Shown piece after piece: positions 9,343 to 17,911 of a stretch of 64,000 nt of DNA. The notes under the pieces are model-generated. The model was given only the letters and a program-made list of their open reading frames with translations. It was not told the DNA's origin and made no database searches. Positions within the stretch are counted from its first letter, which is position 1. Every line of letters begins with the position of its first letter. The position numbers were made by a program, and so were the translations under genes. This DNA is from a virus: positions 1-64,000 of the IMG/VR virus record IMGVR_UViG_3300042561_000692; one strand, given 5' to 3'.

Positions 9343-10373
9343 AAATTGGCATAATTACTGATACTCACTTCAACTTCAAAAAAGGTAGTAAAGTTTTTCA
9401 TGATTATTTTGAAAAATTTTATAAGGATATTTTTTTCCCCTCTTTGAAAAAATATAAAGTTGATACAGTCATTCACATGGGTGACATGTTTGATAATCGT
9501 AAATCAACTGATTATTGGAGTATTGATTGGACAAGAAGGGTTATTCTTGAACCACTAAAAAAATATAAGGTTCATGCAATCTTGGGTAATCATGATATTT
9601 TTTATAAGAATACAACAAAACTAAACAGTCCAATGCTTTTGTTGAATGAGTATAAGAACATCAACGTGTATCATAAACCATCTACTGTCCAAGTTGGTGA
9701 ACAAGAGATACTGTTTGTTCCTTGGATAACACCAGATAGTGAGCAGGAGACCCTACAAGCAATTCAAAGCACCTCTGCAAAGGTTTGTATGGGTCATTTA
9801 GAATTGAGTGGGTTTGAGCATCACAGAGGTCACCTGAATGAAAATGGTCAAGATAAATCAATCTTCAAAAAGTTTGATAGAGTATTTTCTGGACATTACC
9901 ACACAAGAAGCGATGATGGTAATATTTTTTACTTAGGAAATCCATATCAAATGTATTGGAATGATTATAATGATAAAAGGGGATTTACAATTTTTGATAC
10001 AGAAACTTATGAAATAATTTCCATAGACAATCCATATGAAATGTTCAAGATGTGTAAGTATGATGAAGATTGTCTTGAAGAAGATTTTGATTCTTATCAA
10101 GGTTGTATTGTAAAATTAATCATAGAAAATAAAACAAATCAAAAGAAATATGAAAATTTCCTAGATAAACTGATAAAAGTTCAACCAGTAGAACTCAAGA
10201 TTATTGAACATATAAAACTCAATTCTGATTTTGATTCTGATGAAATTGTTCAAAATGAGGATACATTGACTCTATTAAAAAAGTATGTTGATGAATCTGA
10301 AATTAAGTTAAATAAGAATAAGATTAAAGATTTAATACAATCAATTTATCAGGAGTCGTTTCAGTTGCAATAA
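9339..10373 (+). CDS. 47: Recombination nuclease subunit gp47 (Mre11-like)
   Basis: The 344-residue protein is the nuclease half of the gp46/gp47 (Rad50/Mre11-type) complex that resects DNA ends for recombination-dependent replication. Metal-binding motifs of the calcineurin-like phosphoesterase fold are in order: DTH (8-10), GDMFDNR (about 48-54), GNHD (about 85-88) and GHYH (about 186-189). Length equals T4 gp47 (339). It overlaps the sigma gene at its start and the DUF3110 gene at its stop by TAATG. Confidence 0.96.
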   Translation: MKIGIITDTHFNFKKGSKVFHDYFEKFYKDIFFPSLKKYKVDTVIHMGDMFDNRKSTDYWSIDWTRRVILEPLKKYKVHAILGNHDIFYKNTTKLNSPMLLLNEYKNINVYHKPSTVQVGEQEILFVPWITPDSEQETLQAIQSTSAKVCMGHLELSGFEHHRGHLNENGQDKSIFKKFDRVFSGHYHTRSDDGNIFYLGNPYQMYWNDYNDKRGFTIFDTETYEIISIDNPYEMFKMCKYDEDCLEEDFDSYQGCIVKLIIENKTNQKKYENFLDKLIKVQPVELKIIEHIKLNSDFDSDEIVQNEDTLTLLKKYVDESEIKLNKNKIKDLIQSIYQESFQLQ

Positions 10374-10654
10374 TGTATATTCTAACACTCAAGGATGAAG
10401 ATACTGAAGGTGCATATGCAGTAGAAGACAAGTATGGAGAAAAGGTTCTCTATTTGTTTGAAGAGGAAGATGATGCTATCAGATATTGTAATATGCTAGA
10501 AGAACTTGATTATCCTGAACTTGAGGTTACTGAAGTCAATCCACATGTAGCTTTTATGGCTTGTGATAAAATGGACTATCAGTATGCTATAATTACTTCC
10601 AATGACATTGTGATTCCCCCTGATTATGTTGACATTCAAAACTCTACGATATAA
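10373..10654 (+). CDS. DUF3110-like protein between gp47 and gp46
   Basis: A 93-residue acidic protein. The central LFEEEDDAIRYCNMLEELDYP segment fits the DUF3110 family, small proteins otherwise typical of cyanobacteria, of unknown function. The gene overlaps both gp47 (4 bases) and gp46 (29 bases), so it is translationally tied to the two subunits of the recombination nuclease. That suggests a role with the complex, but nothing in the sequence shows how. A host origin is likely. Confidence 0.78.
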   Translation: MYILTLKDEDTEGAYAVEDKYGEKVLYLFEEEDDAIRYCNMLEELDYPELEVTEVNPHVAFMACDKMDYQYAIITSNDIVIPPDYVDIQNSTI

Positions 10655-12344
10655 AAACTTTTTATCATCAGGGAATCAATTTACAGAAATCCTTTTAACT
10701 AATTTTAAGTCTACTTTAGTCATAGGAAGTAATGGAGCAGGAAAAAGTACAATGCTTGATGCATTGACTTTTGTTCTGTTTAATAAACCTTTTAGAAAGA
10801 TTAGTAAAACGCAACTTATTAATACATCTAACGAAAAAGAGTGTGTTGTTGAAATAGAATTCAGTATTGGAAAAACTAACTGGAAAATTATTAGGGGGAT
10901 TAAACCAACAGTTTTTGAAATTTATAAAGGTAAAACATTATTAGACCAAGCATCATCTGCTAATGACCAACAAAAATGGTTAGAACAGAATGTATTGAAA
11001 TTAAACTTCAAATCATTTACACAAATTATTGTTCTTGGTTCTTCAAGTTTTGTTCCATTTATGCAACTATCTTCTCAACATAGAAGAGAGGTTGTAGAGG
11101 ATTTGCTTGATATCAAAGTATTTTCTTCAATGAATGATATTGCCAAAATTAAAATTAAGGAGATTAAGGATGATATCAAAGAAATTGGATACAAAAAAGA
11201 TAATATTGAAGATAAAATTGAATCCCAAAAAATGTTTATTGGTGAGATTGAAAAACTCAAAGATAAAGATATTCAAGACAAACAAAACAAAATAGAATCC
11301 ATAGATTCTAATGTGAATGCTATTAGCATTAATAATACTAATATACAAGAAAAAATCAATCAGTTTACTAAATCTTTAGAAGAACTGTCTTACTCAGAAG
11401 ACAAGATAAAGAAACTTGAAAGGTTGAATATTAAATTGGAACAAAAGATAGCATCAGTTATAGATGACCACAAGTTTTTTAAGAAGAATAGTGTTTGCCC
11501 TACCTGCACGCAAACTATTGAAGAAGATTTTAGATTAAATAAGATTGGGGAGATTGAAAATAAAGCAAAAGAAATCAAGGATGGACAACACCAACTGAAA
11601 CAATCTATTGAACAAGAGACTCAAATACAGAGTCAATTTATAAAAATTACTAAAGAGGTATTAGAACTCAACAATGAAATCAGTCTTAACAATGTTAAAA
11701 TTGTTCAATTCCGAAAACAAATTAAAGAACTTGAATCAGAAATTCAAGAACTTACCACACAATCAGAAGACAGAAATATTGAAACTACAAAGTTAGAAAC
11801 TTATCAAGAAACATTAGAAAATCTTTTAACTGAACTTTCAAACAAAAAAGAAGAATTATCTAACTATGAATTTATTCATTTGTTATTGAAGGATGATGGC
11901 GCAAAGACAAAAATTATTAAAAAATATTTACCATCAATCAATCAGACATTGAATAAGTATTTGGATATTATGGAGTTCTCTGTGAACTTTACATTAGATG
12001 AAGAGTTTAGCGAAAAAACTTTGAATCCAATTTATGAAGACTTTAGTTATGAATCCTTTAGTGAAGGTGAAAAAATGAGAATTGATTTGGCAATCCTGTT
12101 TACTTGGAGGGAAATTGCCAAACTAAAAAATTCAATCAATACAAATTTACTAATACTTGATGAAGTTTTTGATAGCTCATTGGATGAGTATGGAACAGAA
12201 TATTTTACAAAAATTATTAAGTATATGATAGACAAATCTAATGTATTTGTAATTTCACATAAGACTGATGAATTGTTGGATAAATTTGATTCTGTAATTA
12301 AGTTTGAAAAACAAAAGGGATTCAGTGTCATGGTTGACTCTTGA
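10626..12344 (+). CDS. 46: Recombination endonuclease ATPase subunit gp46 (Rad50-like)
   Basis: This 572-residue SMC/Rad50-type ATPase partners gp47. Walker A is GSNGAGKST (34-42). Long coiled coils flank a zinc hook with CPTC at 291-294. The C-terminal signature SFSEGEKMR and the Walker B LLILDEVFDSS near 515-525 complete the ATPase head. Length matches T4 gp46 (560). It starts inside the end of the DUF3110 gene. The last residues run through two TTGACT repeats near 12334-12346. Confidence 0.96.
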   Translation: MLTFKTLRYKNFLSSGNQFTEILLTNFKSTLVIGSNGAGKSTMLDALTFVLFNKPFRKISKTQLINTSNEKECVVEIEFSIGKTNWKIIRGIKPTVFEIYKGKTLLDQASSANDQQKWLEQNVLKLNFKSFTQIIVLGSSSFVPFMQLSSQHRREVVEDLLDIKVFSSMNDIAKIKIKEIKDDIKEIGYKKDNIEDKIESQKMFIGEIEKLKDKDIQDKQNKIESIDSNVNAISINNTNIQEKINQFTKSLEELSYSEDKIKKLERLNIKLEQKIASVIDDHKFFKKNSVCPTCTQTIEEDFRLNKIGEIENKAKEIKDGQHQLKQSIEQETQIQSQFIKITKEVLELNNEISLNNVKIVQFRKQIKELESEIQELTTQSEDRNIETTKLETYQETLENLLTELSNKKEELSNYEFIHLLLKDDGAKTKIIKKYLPSINQTLNKYLDIMEFSVNFTLDEEFSEKTLNPIYEDFSYESFSEGEKMRIDLAILFTWREIAKLKNSINTNLLILDEVFDSSLDEYGTEYFTKIIKYMIDKSNVFVISHKTDELLDKFDSVIKFEKQKGFSVMVDS

Positions 12345-12359
12345 CTCTTTTGATGGTAT

Positions 12360-12365
12360 TATAAT
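12360..12365 (+). promoter_or_regulatory. Possible -10 box before the DUF3310 gene
   Basis: TATAAT lies 26 bases before the ATG at 12391. Two TTGACT boxes lie upstream, but at 20 and 13 bases, neither at good spacing. A sigma70 promoter is possible and weakly supported. Confidence 0.35.
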
Positions 12366-12390
12366 CTTTGATTAGTTTATTATTTTTATT

Positions 12391-12741
12391 ATGTTTGGAC
12401 CTGAAGATGAACTTAATTATGTAAATGAGGTTTCTATTAAAACACCCTATATGCCTGAATCAAATCATTTTTGGAAATATAACGAACATAAAATTCTAAA
12501 ACAATTGGAACAGTATATCGCAAGTACCTATAATCAGCATTATGTAGATAGGACTGGTGGTAGCACTGAACAAACACTGGACAAAATCAAGCACAATCGT
12601 AGAGAAGGATTTTGTGCTGGTAATGTGACTAAGTACATTGATAGGTATGATAGTAAAGGAACTCCTCGTGCTGACCTCTTCAAGGTTTTGCATTATACGA
12701 TTCTTTTAATTAATCATCTTAATCTAGTTGAAAACAAGTGA
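12391..12741 (+). CDS. DUF3310-domain protein
   Basis: This 116-residue protein carries a DUF3310-like core: NQHY near residue 47, then a STEQTLDKI segment, and FCAGNVTKYIDRY with a following KGTPRADL near 72-95. DUF3310 proteins are common in phages and are often labelled nucleotide kinase-like without proof. It overlaps the clamp gene by four bases, so it belongs to the gp45-44-62-regA transcription unit. Its role here is unknown. Confidence 0.75.
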   Translation: MFGPEDELNYVNEVSIKTPYMPESNHFWKYNEHKILKQLEQYIASTYNQHYVDRTGGSTEQTLDKIKHNRREGFCAGNVTKYIDRYDSKGTPRADLFKVLHYTILLINHLNLVENK

Positions 12742-13424
12742 AACTGAAACCTCAAATGATGAAACTTTCCCCTGATACAGTAACCATTCTTAAGAACTTT
12801 TCTAATATCAATCAATCTATTTTGATTAGGAAAGGTTCTAAGATTAGCACCATGAGCATTCTTAAAAACATTTATGCAGAAGCAAATGTTGGTGAAGACT
12901 TTCCCAAAGAAGTTGCTATCTATGACTTAAATGAGTTTTTGAATGGTTTGGGTTTGCATCAAGACCCAGATTTAGATTTTGCCAATGATTCTTATATTTC
13001 CATTAAAGAGGGTAACAGAAGGGTTAAATATTTTTGTGCTGACCCTGAAGTGATTGTTGCTCCTCCAGATAAGGAGGTAAATCTTCCTTCTAAGGATGTG
13101 TGCTTCCAACTTGAACATTCTCAACTTGATAAACTCCTCAAGGCAGCAGCAGTTTATAAACTCCAAGACCTTGCTGTAGTTGGTGCAGCAGGAGTTATTA
13201 GTCTTGTTGTTAGAGACAAAAACAATGATACTTCTAATGAATATTCAATCATTGTTGGAGAAACTGATAAAGAGTTTACTTTCAACTTTAAGGTAGAAAA
13301 TATCAAGATTATTCCAGGATCTTATGATGTTGTGATTTCTAAAGTTCTGCACGCAGAATTTACTAATACCAAATACAACATGAGATATTTTATTGCACTG
13401 GAACCAGATTCAACTTTTGAATAA
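12738..13424 (+). CDS. 45: Sliding clamp gp45
   Basis: The 228-residue protein has the length and sequence pattern of T4-type gp45, the trimeric clamp that tethers the polymerase and also activates late transcription with gp55. The N-terminal MKLSPDTVTILKNFSNIN segment is a cyanophage gp45 feature. The ATG at 12738 overlaps the previous stop; an internal ATG at 12759 is an alternative. The clamp loader genes follow at once. Confidence 0.94.
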   Translation: MKLKPQMMKLSPDTVTILKNFSNINQSILIRKGSKISTMSILKNIYAEANVGEDFPKEVAIYDLNEFLNGLGLHQDPDLDFANDSYISIKEGNRRVKYFCADPEVIVAPPDKEVNLPSKDVCFQLEHSQLDKLLKAAAVYKLQDLAVVGAAGVISLVVRDKNNDTSNEYSIIVGETDKEFTFNFKVENIKIIPGSYDVVISKVLHAEFTNTKYNMRYFIALEPDSTFE

Positions 13425-13439
13425 TTTTTTTAATATATT

Positions 13440-14384
13440 ATGAGTAAAGATTTTTTGTGGGTGGAGAAATACCGTCCAAAGAAAATTGAAGATTGCGTAT
13501 TGCCTGATGAAACTAAAAAGACATTTAAGGAGTTTGTAGAAAAAGGAGAGATTCCTAATCTTCTCCTTGCAGGACCTCCAGGCATTGGTAAAACTACAAT
13601 TGCAAAAGCATTATGTAATGAACTGGGAGTAGATTTTTATGTCATCAATGGGTCAGATGAAGGGAGATTTTTGGACACTGTACGGAACCAAGCAAAAAAC
13701 TTTGCGTCGACCGTATCACTTCAAGCAACTGGTAAACACAAAGTCATCATCATTGATGAAGCAGATAACACAGGGAACGACGTACAACTCCTACTACGGG
13801 CTAATATTGAGACATTTTATAACAACTGTAGATTCATCTTTACCTGCAACTACAAAAACAAAATCATTGAACCACTTCACTCCAGATGTGCAGTCATTGA
13901 TTTTACAATCAAAGGAAAAGAAAAAACCAAGTTGGCAGGATCCTTCTTCAAGCGTCTACAAAACATCTTGGATGAAGAGAGCATCCAATATGATCAAAAA
14001 GTCCTTGCAGAACTAGTCAAAAAATATTTCCCAGATTTCAGAAGAGTCCTCAATGAATGTCAAAGACACTCAGTAGGGGGAAAAATTGACACAGGAATTC
14101 TTGCAACCTTCTCAGACATAGCAGTAAATGAACTCATTAAAAACCTTAAGGAAAAGAACTTTGCAGAAGTCAGAAAGTGGGTGGTCTCCAACTTGGACAA
14201 CGATAGTTCTGTCCTTCTTCGCAGGGTTTATGACGCCTGTTATAGTTGTCTTTCACCCCAATCTATCCCTGCTGCCGTTCTTGTTATTGCTAAGTATCAA
14301 TACCAAAGTGCGTTCGTGGCTGACCAAGAAATTAACATCTTAGCAGCACTTACAGAGTTAATGGTGGAGTGTAGTTTCAAATGA
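13440..14384 (+). CDS. 44: Clamp loader ATPase subunit gp44
   Basis: This 314-residue AAA+ protein is the large subunit of the gp44/62 clamp loader. The N-terminal WVEKYRPKKIEDC motif is the RFC-box, Walker A is GPPGIGKTT (45-53), and Walker B is IIDEAD near 107-112. Length equals T4 gp44 (319). It overlaps the following adenine methylase gene by ATGA, so the methylase is inserted between the two clamp-loader subunits. Confidence 0.96.
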   Translation: MSKDFLWVEKYRPKKIEDCVLPDETKKTFKEFVEKGEIPNLLLAGPPGIGKTTIAKALCNELGVDFYVINGSDEGRFLDTVRNQAKNFASTVSLQATGKHKVIIIDEADNTGNDVQLLLRANIETFYNNCRFIFTCNYKNKIIEPLHSRCAVIDFTIKGKEKTKLAGSFFKRLQNILDEESIQYDQKVLAELVKKYFPDFRRVLNECQRHSVGGKIDTGILATFSDIAVNELIKNLKEKNFAEVRKWVVSNLDNDSSVLLRRVYDACYSCLSPQSIPAAVLVIAKYQYQSAFVADQEINILAALTELMVECSFK

Positions 14385-15208
14385 CACAACTCAAAACTTG
14401 CCTTCGTTACCCTGGTGGGAAATCTAGAGCAGTCCCAAAACTGGCACAATATTTTCCAGACCTCAAAAACTATGATGAGTTTAGAGAACCTCTTGTAGGT
14501 GGAGGAAGTGTTGCACTATACATTACAAAACAATATCCTTTTCTGGATATTTGGGTGAATGACCTTTATGAACCTCTGGTAAACTTCTGGCAGCAACTCC
14601 AGATGTTTGGAACAGATCTGAAAGATAATCTTAAAGGAATAAAATTAGCAAACGATAAACCAGAATTAGCAAGGGATCTATTTCTTTATTGTAAGGATAA
14701 ATTACACGAAGAAGGACGTTCAAATCTTGATCGTGCTGTTGATTTTTATATTATTAATAAGTGTTCTTTTTCTGGTCTTACAGAGAGTTCATCCTTTTCT
14801 GCACAAGCATCAGAAAACAATTTTAGTTTAAGGGGAATTGAAAAACTCCCAGAATACTCAAAATTAATTGAGCATTGGCGCATAACTAATTATTCTTATG
14901 ACTACCTTATGGATGGAAACAAAGGTGTTTTTATGTATCTTGATCCTCCTTATGACATTAAGGATAATCTCTATGGGAACAGAGGTTCAATGCATAAAGG
15001 ATTTGATCACGATAAGTTTGCTGCTGATTGTGATGTTAACAATGTGGATATGATGGTCAGTTATAATTCAAGTCAACTTATCAAAGAAAGATTTAAAAAC
15101 TGGAAGGCAATTGAGTTTTCTCACACATATACAATGAGGTCTGTTGGAGATTATATGAAAGACCAACATGAACGAAAAGAATTAGTATTGATTAATTATG
15201 AGTTATGA
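14381..15208 (+). CDS. dam: DNA N6-adenine methylase, Dam/D12 class
   Basis: The 275-residue protein has the alpha-class adenine methylase order: RYPGGK (9-14) with the SAM-binding FREPLVGGGSV segment near 35-45, and DPPY at 188-191. Dam-type enzymes methylate GATC-like sites. The sequence cannot tell the target here. Insertion between gp44 and gp62, overlapping both by a few bases, is a known cyanophage arrangement. Methylation may protect phage DNA from host nucleases or mark replication, which is inference. Confidence 0.9.
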   Translation: MTQLKTCLRYPGGKSRAVPKLAQYFPDLKNYDEFREPLVGGGSVALYITKQYPFLDIWVNDLYEPLVNFWQQLQMFGTDLKDNLKGIKLANDKPELARDLFLYCKDKLHEEGRSNLDRAVDFYIINKCSFSGLTESSSFSAQASENNFSLRGIEKLPEYSKLIEHWRITNYSYDYLMDGNKGVFMYLDPPYDIKDNLYGNRGSMHKGFDHDKFAADCDVNNVDMMVSYNSSQLIKERFKNWKAIEFSHTYTMRSVGDYMKDQHERKELVLINYEL

Positions 15209-15584
15209 ATTGAAAGATTGGTTAAATTCAATTAACCAATCCAAAACCAATATTATGGACGAAGACCCCTCTTCTACAAAGGAATATCCTCCATATATTA
15301 TTAATAGATGCTTGTCTGGACATATTGATTGTTTGATGTATGCTAATGAAATGAATAAGTATCACTCATTAGATAAAAAACTCCAATATGACTTTTTTAT
15401 AAATACTTTGAGACCAAAGAAAAGATTTTCTCCTTGGATTAAAAAAGAAGAAATCAAAGACCTTGAAGTAGTCAAATCTTACTATAAGTATAGTAATGAA
15501 AAAGCAAAACAAGCTTTGAAAATCCTTTCTAAAGAACAAATTAAATTTATTAAATCAAAACTTGAAACTGGAGGAAGAAAATGA
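15198..15584 (+). CDS. 62: Clamp loader small subunit gp62
   Basis: A 128-residue protein at the gp62 position, after gp44 and dam and before regA. It is the non-ATPase subunit of the clamp loader. A segment with NRCLSGHID near residue 36 is typical of cyanophage gp62. It is shorter than T4 gp62 (187). It overlaps the methylase by 11 bases and regA by four. Confidence 0.85.
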   Translation: MSYELKDWLNSINQSKTNIMDEDPSSTKEYPPYIINRCLSGHIDCLMYANEMNKYHSLDKKLQYDFFINTLRPKKRFSPWIKKEEIKDLEVVKSYYKYSNEKAKQALKILSKEQIKFIKSKLETGGRK

Positions 15585-16021
15585 GCGTTGTAAATGAACC
15601 TGAAGTGAAATGGTCCCCAGACCAAATGGTAGAAGTATTTCTAAATGAACCTGATGATTTCTTGAAGGTTCGTGAAACACTTACAAGAATTGGAGTTGCT
15701 TCTCGCAAAGAGAGAAAAATTTACCAATCTTGTCACATTCTTCATAAACAGGGTAAATACTATCTTGTTCATTTTAAAGAACTGTTTGCCCTTGATGGTA
15801 AGCACGCTAATTTGACTGTAAATGATGTGCAGAGAAGGAATAGAATTGCTCAACTTCTTGCAGATTGGGGTTTAATTACTGTCAAAGATGTTACTAAAAT
15901 TCAAGACATTGCTCCATTGAATCAAATCAAAGTCTTATCTTACAAAGATAAAGATGAATGGATTCTTGAAACCAAGTATAATATTGGTTCTAAAAAGAAA
16001 AGAGTAGAGGAAACTGAATAA
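15581..16021 (+). CDS. regA: RegA translational repressor
   Basis: This 146-residue protein matches RegA, which binds ribosome sites of early phage mRNAs, including its own, to stop translation. Length is close to T4 RegA (122) with a C-terminal basic tail (SKKKRVEE). The central motif LADWGLITV near residues 88-96 and a preceding RIAQ are typical. It ends the clamp-loader unit. Confidence 0.92.
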   Translation: MSVVNEPEVKWSPDQMVEVFLNEPDDFLKVRETLTRIGVASRKERKIYQSCHILHKQGKYYLVHFKELFALDGKHANLTVNDVQRRNRIAQLLADWGLITVKDVTKIQDIAPLNQIKVLSYKDKDEWILETKYNIGSKKKRVEETE

Positions 16022-16059
16022 TTTTGTGGGGAATTCAACACTCCCTTTTTTATTGTATG

Positions 16060-16068
16060 TGATATAAT
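16060..16068 (+). promoter_or_regulatory. Extended -10 promoter of hsp20
   Basis: TGATATAAT is a perfect extended -10 box (TATAAT at 16063-16068) 63 bases before the hsp20 ATG. No good -35 is seen, which extended -10 promoters tolerate. A short GC-rich stem plus T-run (about 16026-16050) just upstream may end the regA message. Confidence 0.55.
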
Positions 16069-16130
16069 TAGTATTGGATGCCTTAGGGATCCACAAATCA
16101 CAAACTCGCTTAAAAAAAGGAGCTACCATA

Positions 16131-16571
16131 ATGACTAACCTTGCAACCTCACGGTTTACATCTGCGGATCTTCCTGCTCTAATGGATAGGATTACTCGCA
16201 ATAGTATTGGAATGGATGAGTATTTTGATAGATTGTTTAATCTTCATGAAACAACATCAAATTATCCACCCTATAATCTAATTCAGGTAAATAATGTAGA
16301 ATCTCATTTAGAGATTGCACTTGCGGGATTCAAAAGGGAGGAAGTAAATGTCTTCACAGAGTATGGAAAACTTTTTGTCGAAGGACAAAAATCAGATACT
16401 GAATCGGATAGGACGTTTGTCCACAAGGGTTTGGCTCAACGAAGTTTCAAAAGAGCATGGACACTCTCAGATGACACAGAGGTCAGAGAAGTCATCTTTG
16501 AAGATGGATTACTTGTCATTCGATTAGGAAAGATTGTTCCAGAGCATCATACACGTAAAAATTATCTCTAA
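16131..16571 (+). CDS. hsp20: Small heat-shock protein Hsp20
   Basis: The 146-residue protein has an alpha-crystallin domain: the LIQVNNVESHLEIALAGF strand region near residues 50-67, the FVEGQK turn, and an AQRSFKRAWTL segment. Small Hsps hold unfolding proteins during stress. They are a signature cyanophage gene. I chose ATG 16131, which has AAAGGAG eight to nine bases upstream (16116-16122), over longer upstream starts. A strong terminator follows. Confidence 0.93.
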   Translation: MTNLATSRFTSADLPALMDRITRNSIGMDEYFDRLFNLHETTSNYPPYNLIQVNNVESHLEIALAGFKREEVNVFTEYGKLFVEGQKSDTESDRTFVHKGLAQRSFKRAWTLSDDTEVREVIFEDGLLVIRLGKIVPEHHTRKNYL

Positions 16572-16595
16572 ATATAATTGAATATCGTTGCCGCT

Positions 16596-16635
16596 GGGGG
16601 AAGGATGACTAAGACCATCCACTTCCCCCTTTTTT
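16596..16635 (+). terminator. Intrinsic terminator after hsp20
   Basis: GGGGGAA pairs with TTCCCCC around an inner GGATG/CATCC stem, followed by a T-run. The last T of the run is the first base of a late promoter motif. Confidence 0.93.
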
Positions 16636-16642
16636 ATAAATA
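16635..16642 (+). promoter_or_regulatory. Late promoter motif inside the replication region
   Basis: An exact TATAAATA begins on the last T of the hsp20 terminator and lies 17 bases before the ATG at 16659. It is the only clear late motif between gp55 and 27 kb, so the next gene is probably expressed late although it is surrounded by early genes. Confidence 0.75.
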
Positions 16643-16658
16643 TCAATAAAAGGATTTG

Positions 16659-17387
16659 ATGAAGACATATACTGGGTTTTTTAAAGAATCTATATCTTTC
16701 CAAATACATAATCAATTAAATCCTACTTTTTGGGATGGTGAAGTTTTGCGTCCTAAAGTTAGATCGCAACTCAAAAAAATTGCCATGGCTTGGATTGATT
16801 ATGTTGGTTTAAATAAAAATTCTGTAGAAGATATTTTACTTCTTGGTGGTAATGCAGGATATAACTACACAAAGTATTCTGATTTGGATTTGCATGTAGT
16901 CATTGATATGGATAAAGCACCAGATTGTCCAGATTTGCTTTCTGATTACTTTAAAGATAAAAAACAACTTTGGACATTAACACATGATATAAAAATCTAT
17001 GGACATTCTGTAGAACCTTATATTGAAGAAGTTGGAAAGAAAAGAAGAAAAAATCAAGGGGTGTATTCAGTTAAGAATAACAAATGGATTGTTTTTCCTG
17101 GCAAGTTTGATGGTACTGTAGATAGGGACTTGCTAAAAACAAAGGTTTCTGATATGATGAGAAAGATTGACAGCGTTATTAAAACCGGAAACAATGTTTC
17201 TGTGTTGGAAAATCTTCTGAAAAAAATCAGAGATATGAGAAATGCTGGGTTAGATAAATCTGGCGAGTTTGCTTTTGAAAATCTTGTATTCAAAGAATTG
17301 AGAAATAAAGGATACATAGACAAACTTGCTGATTATATTATAAAATTACAAGATAAATCATTAACTTTAGAAAATTATGTCTGTTAA
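16659..17387 (+). CDS. Nucleotidyltransferase-fold protein, likely virion-internal
   Basis: A 242-residue protein started at ATG 16659 (AAAAGG six bases upstream). Residues 57-75 hold GGNAGY followed by SDLDLHVV, the Gly-Gly/Ser plus DxD pattern of DNA polymerase beta-type nucleotidyltransferases. Substrate is unknown. The N-terminus MKTYTGFFKES resembles the capsid-targeting peptide of T4 internal proteins (MKTYxEFIxEA), which gp21 cleaves, and the gene has a late promoter. I infer a protein packed with the DNA. A minimal toxin-like or tRNA-modifying transferase is an alternative. Confidence 0.65.
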   Translation: MKTYTGFFKESISFQIHNQLNPTFWDGEVLRPKVRSQLKKIAMAWIDYVGLNKNSVEDILLLGGNAGYNYTKYSDLDLHVVIDMDKAPDCPDLLSDYFKDKKQLWTLTHDIKIYGHSVEPYIEEVGKKRRKNQGVYSVKNNKWIVFPGKFDGTVDRDLLKTKVSDMMRKIDSVIKTGNNVSVLENLLKKIRDMRNAGLDKSGEFAFENLVFKELRNKGYIDKLADYIIKLQDKSLTLENYVC

Positions 17388-17682
17388 ACTTTTGATTCTA
17401 AAATCATATGAAGATGTGATTGCTGATGTAAAAGAAATGCTCTCTGGTGATAAGGTTGTAGGATATGTTTTAAATAATCCATATCTGATTAGACTTGAAG
17501 ATAACACTGAAGATTTGCCAGCAAGAGTTTCTTTTTATCCTTATGTTCCACTTTCAAAGGATAAAAATATTCCAATTCCTTGTGATTGGGTAGTGTCTAT
17601 TGTGGAACCCCTTGATGAAGTAAAAGATTCTTATTTGGAGCGATTGAATGCAAAACCTGAAAATTCTGATTCTGAAGAATGA
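17377..17682 (+). CDS. Sm-like fold protein, paralog 2
   Basis: The 101-residue protein has the same plan as the protein at 8361: a first strand, then YEDVIADVKEM (the position of the Sm-like NGExI turn), then a VVGYVLNNPYLI strand. It overlaps the previous gene by 11 bases and the next by 35 bases. It lies directly before another paralog and the DNA polymerase gene. An RNA- or nucleotide-binding ring is the likely form, by analogy with Sm/Hfq proteins. Confidence 0.68.
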   Translation: MSVKLLILKSYEDVIADVKEMLSGDKVVGYVLNNPYLIRLEDNTEDLPARVSFYPYVPLSKDKNIPIPCDWVVSIVEPLDEVKDSYLERLNAKPENSDSEE

Positions 17683-17911
17683 TACAATTCTAATTACTGA
17701 AGTTCATGAAATAGAAACTGAACTTGGTGGACCAGATTGTAAATTAGTAAATCCTTGTCAGATGATTGTTTCTGATGAAGCAGTATATGATATGAGGAAG
17801 TGGCCAGTCTTTACTGACCAAAAAGAACTAATGATTCATTCTGATTCTATCTTTACTATTGTAGACCCTAAACCTGACCAAATTGAACTTTATTTGAAGA
17901 CTATTAAATGA
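17648..17911 (+). CDS. Sm-like fold protein, paralog 3
   Basis: The 87-residue protein repeats the paralog pattern: ILKNDTILITEV, then a CKLVNPCQMIV strand region. The ATG at 17648 sits inside the end of paralog 2 in another frame and no later ATG would keep the first strand. It overlaps the start of gp43 by four bases, so it is likely co-translated with the polymerase. Function is unknown. Confidence 0.68.
   Translation: MQNLKILILKNDTILITEVHEIETELGGPDCKLVNPCQMIVSDEAVYDMRKWPVFTDQKELMIHSDSIFTIVDPKPDQIELYLKTIK

Noticed and set aside
13639-14016. Plus-strand 125-codon frame inside gp44
   Set aside because: It lies in another phase of a clear AAA+ gene with all motifs intact. Composition is that of a frame shadow.
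16022-16050. A full intrinsic terminator after regA
   Set aside because: Only about four pairs form before the T-run. It may act weakly, but the stem is too short to list as a terminator.
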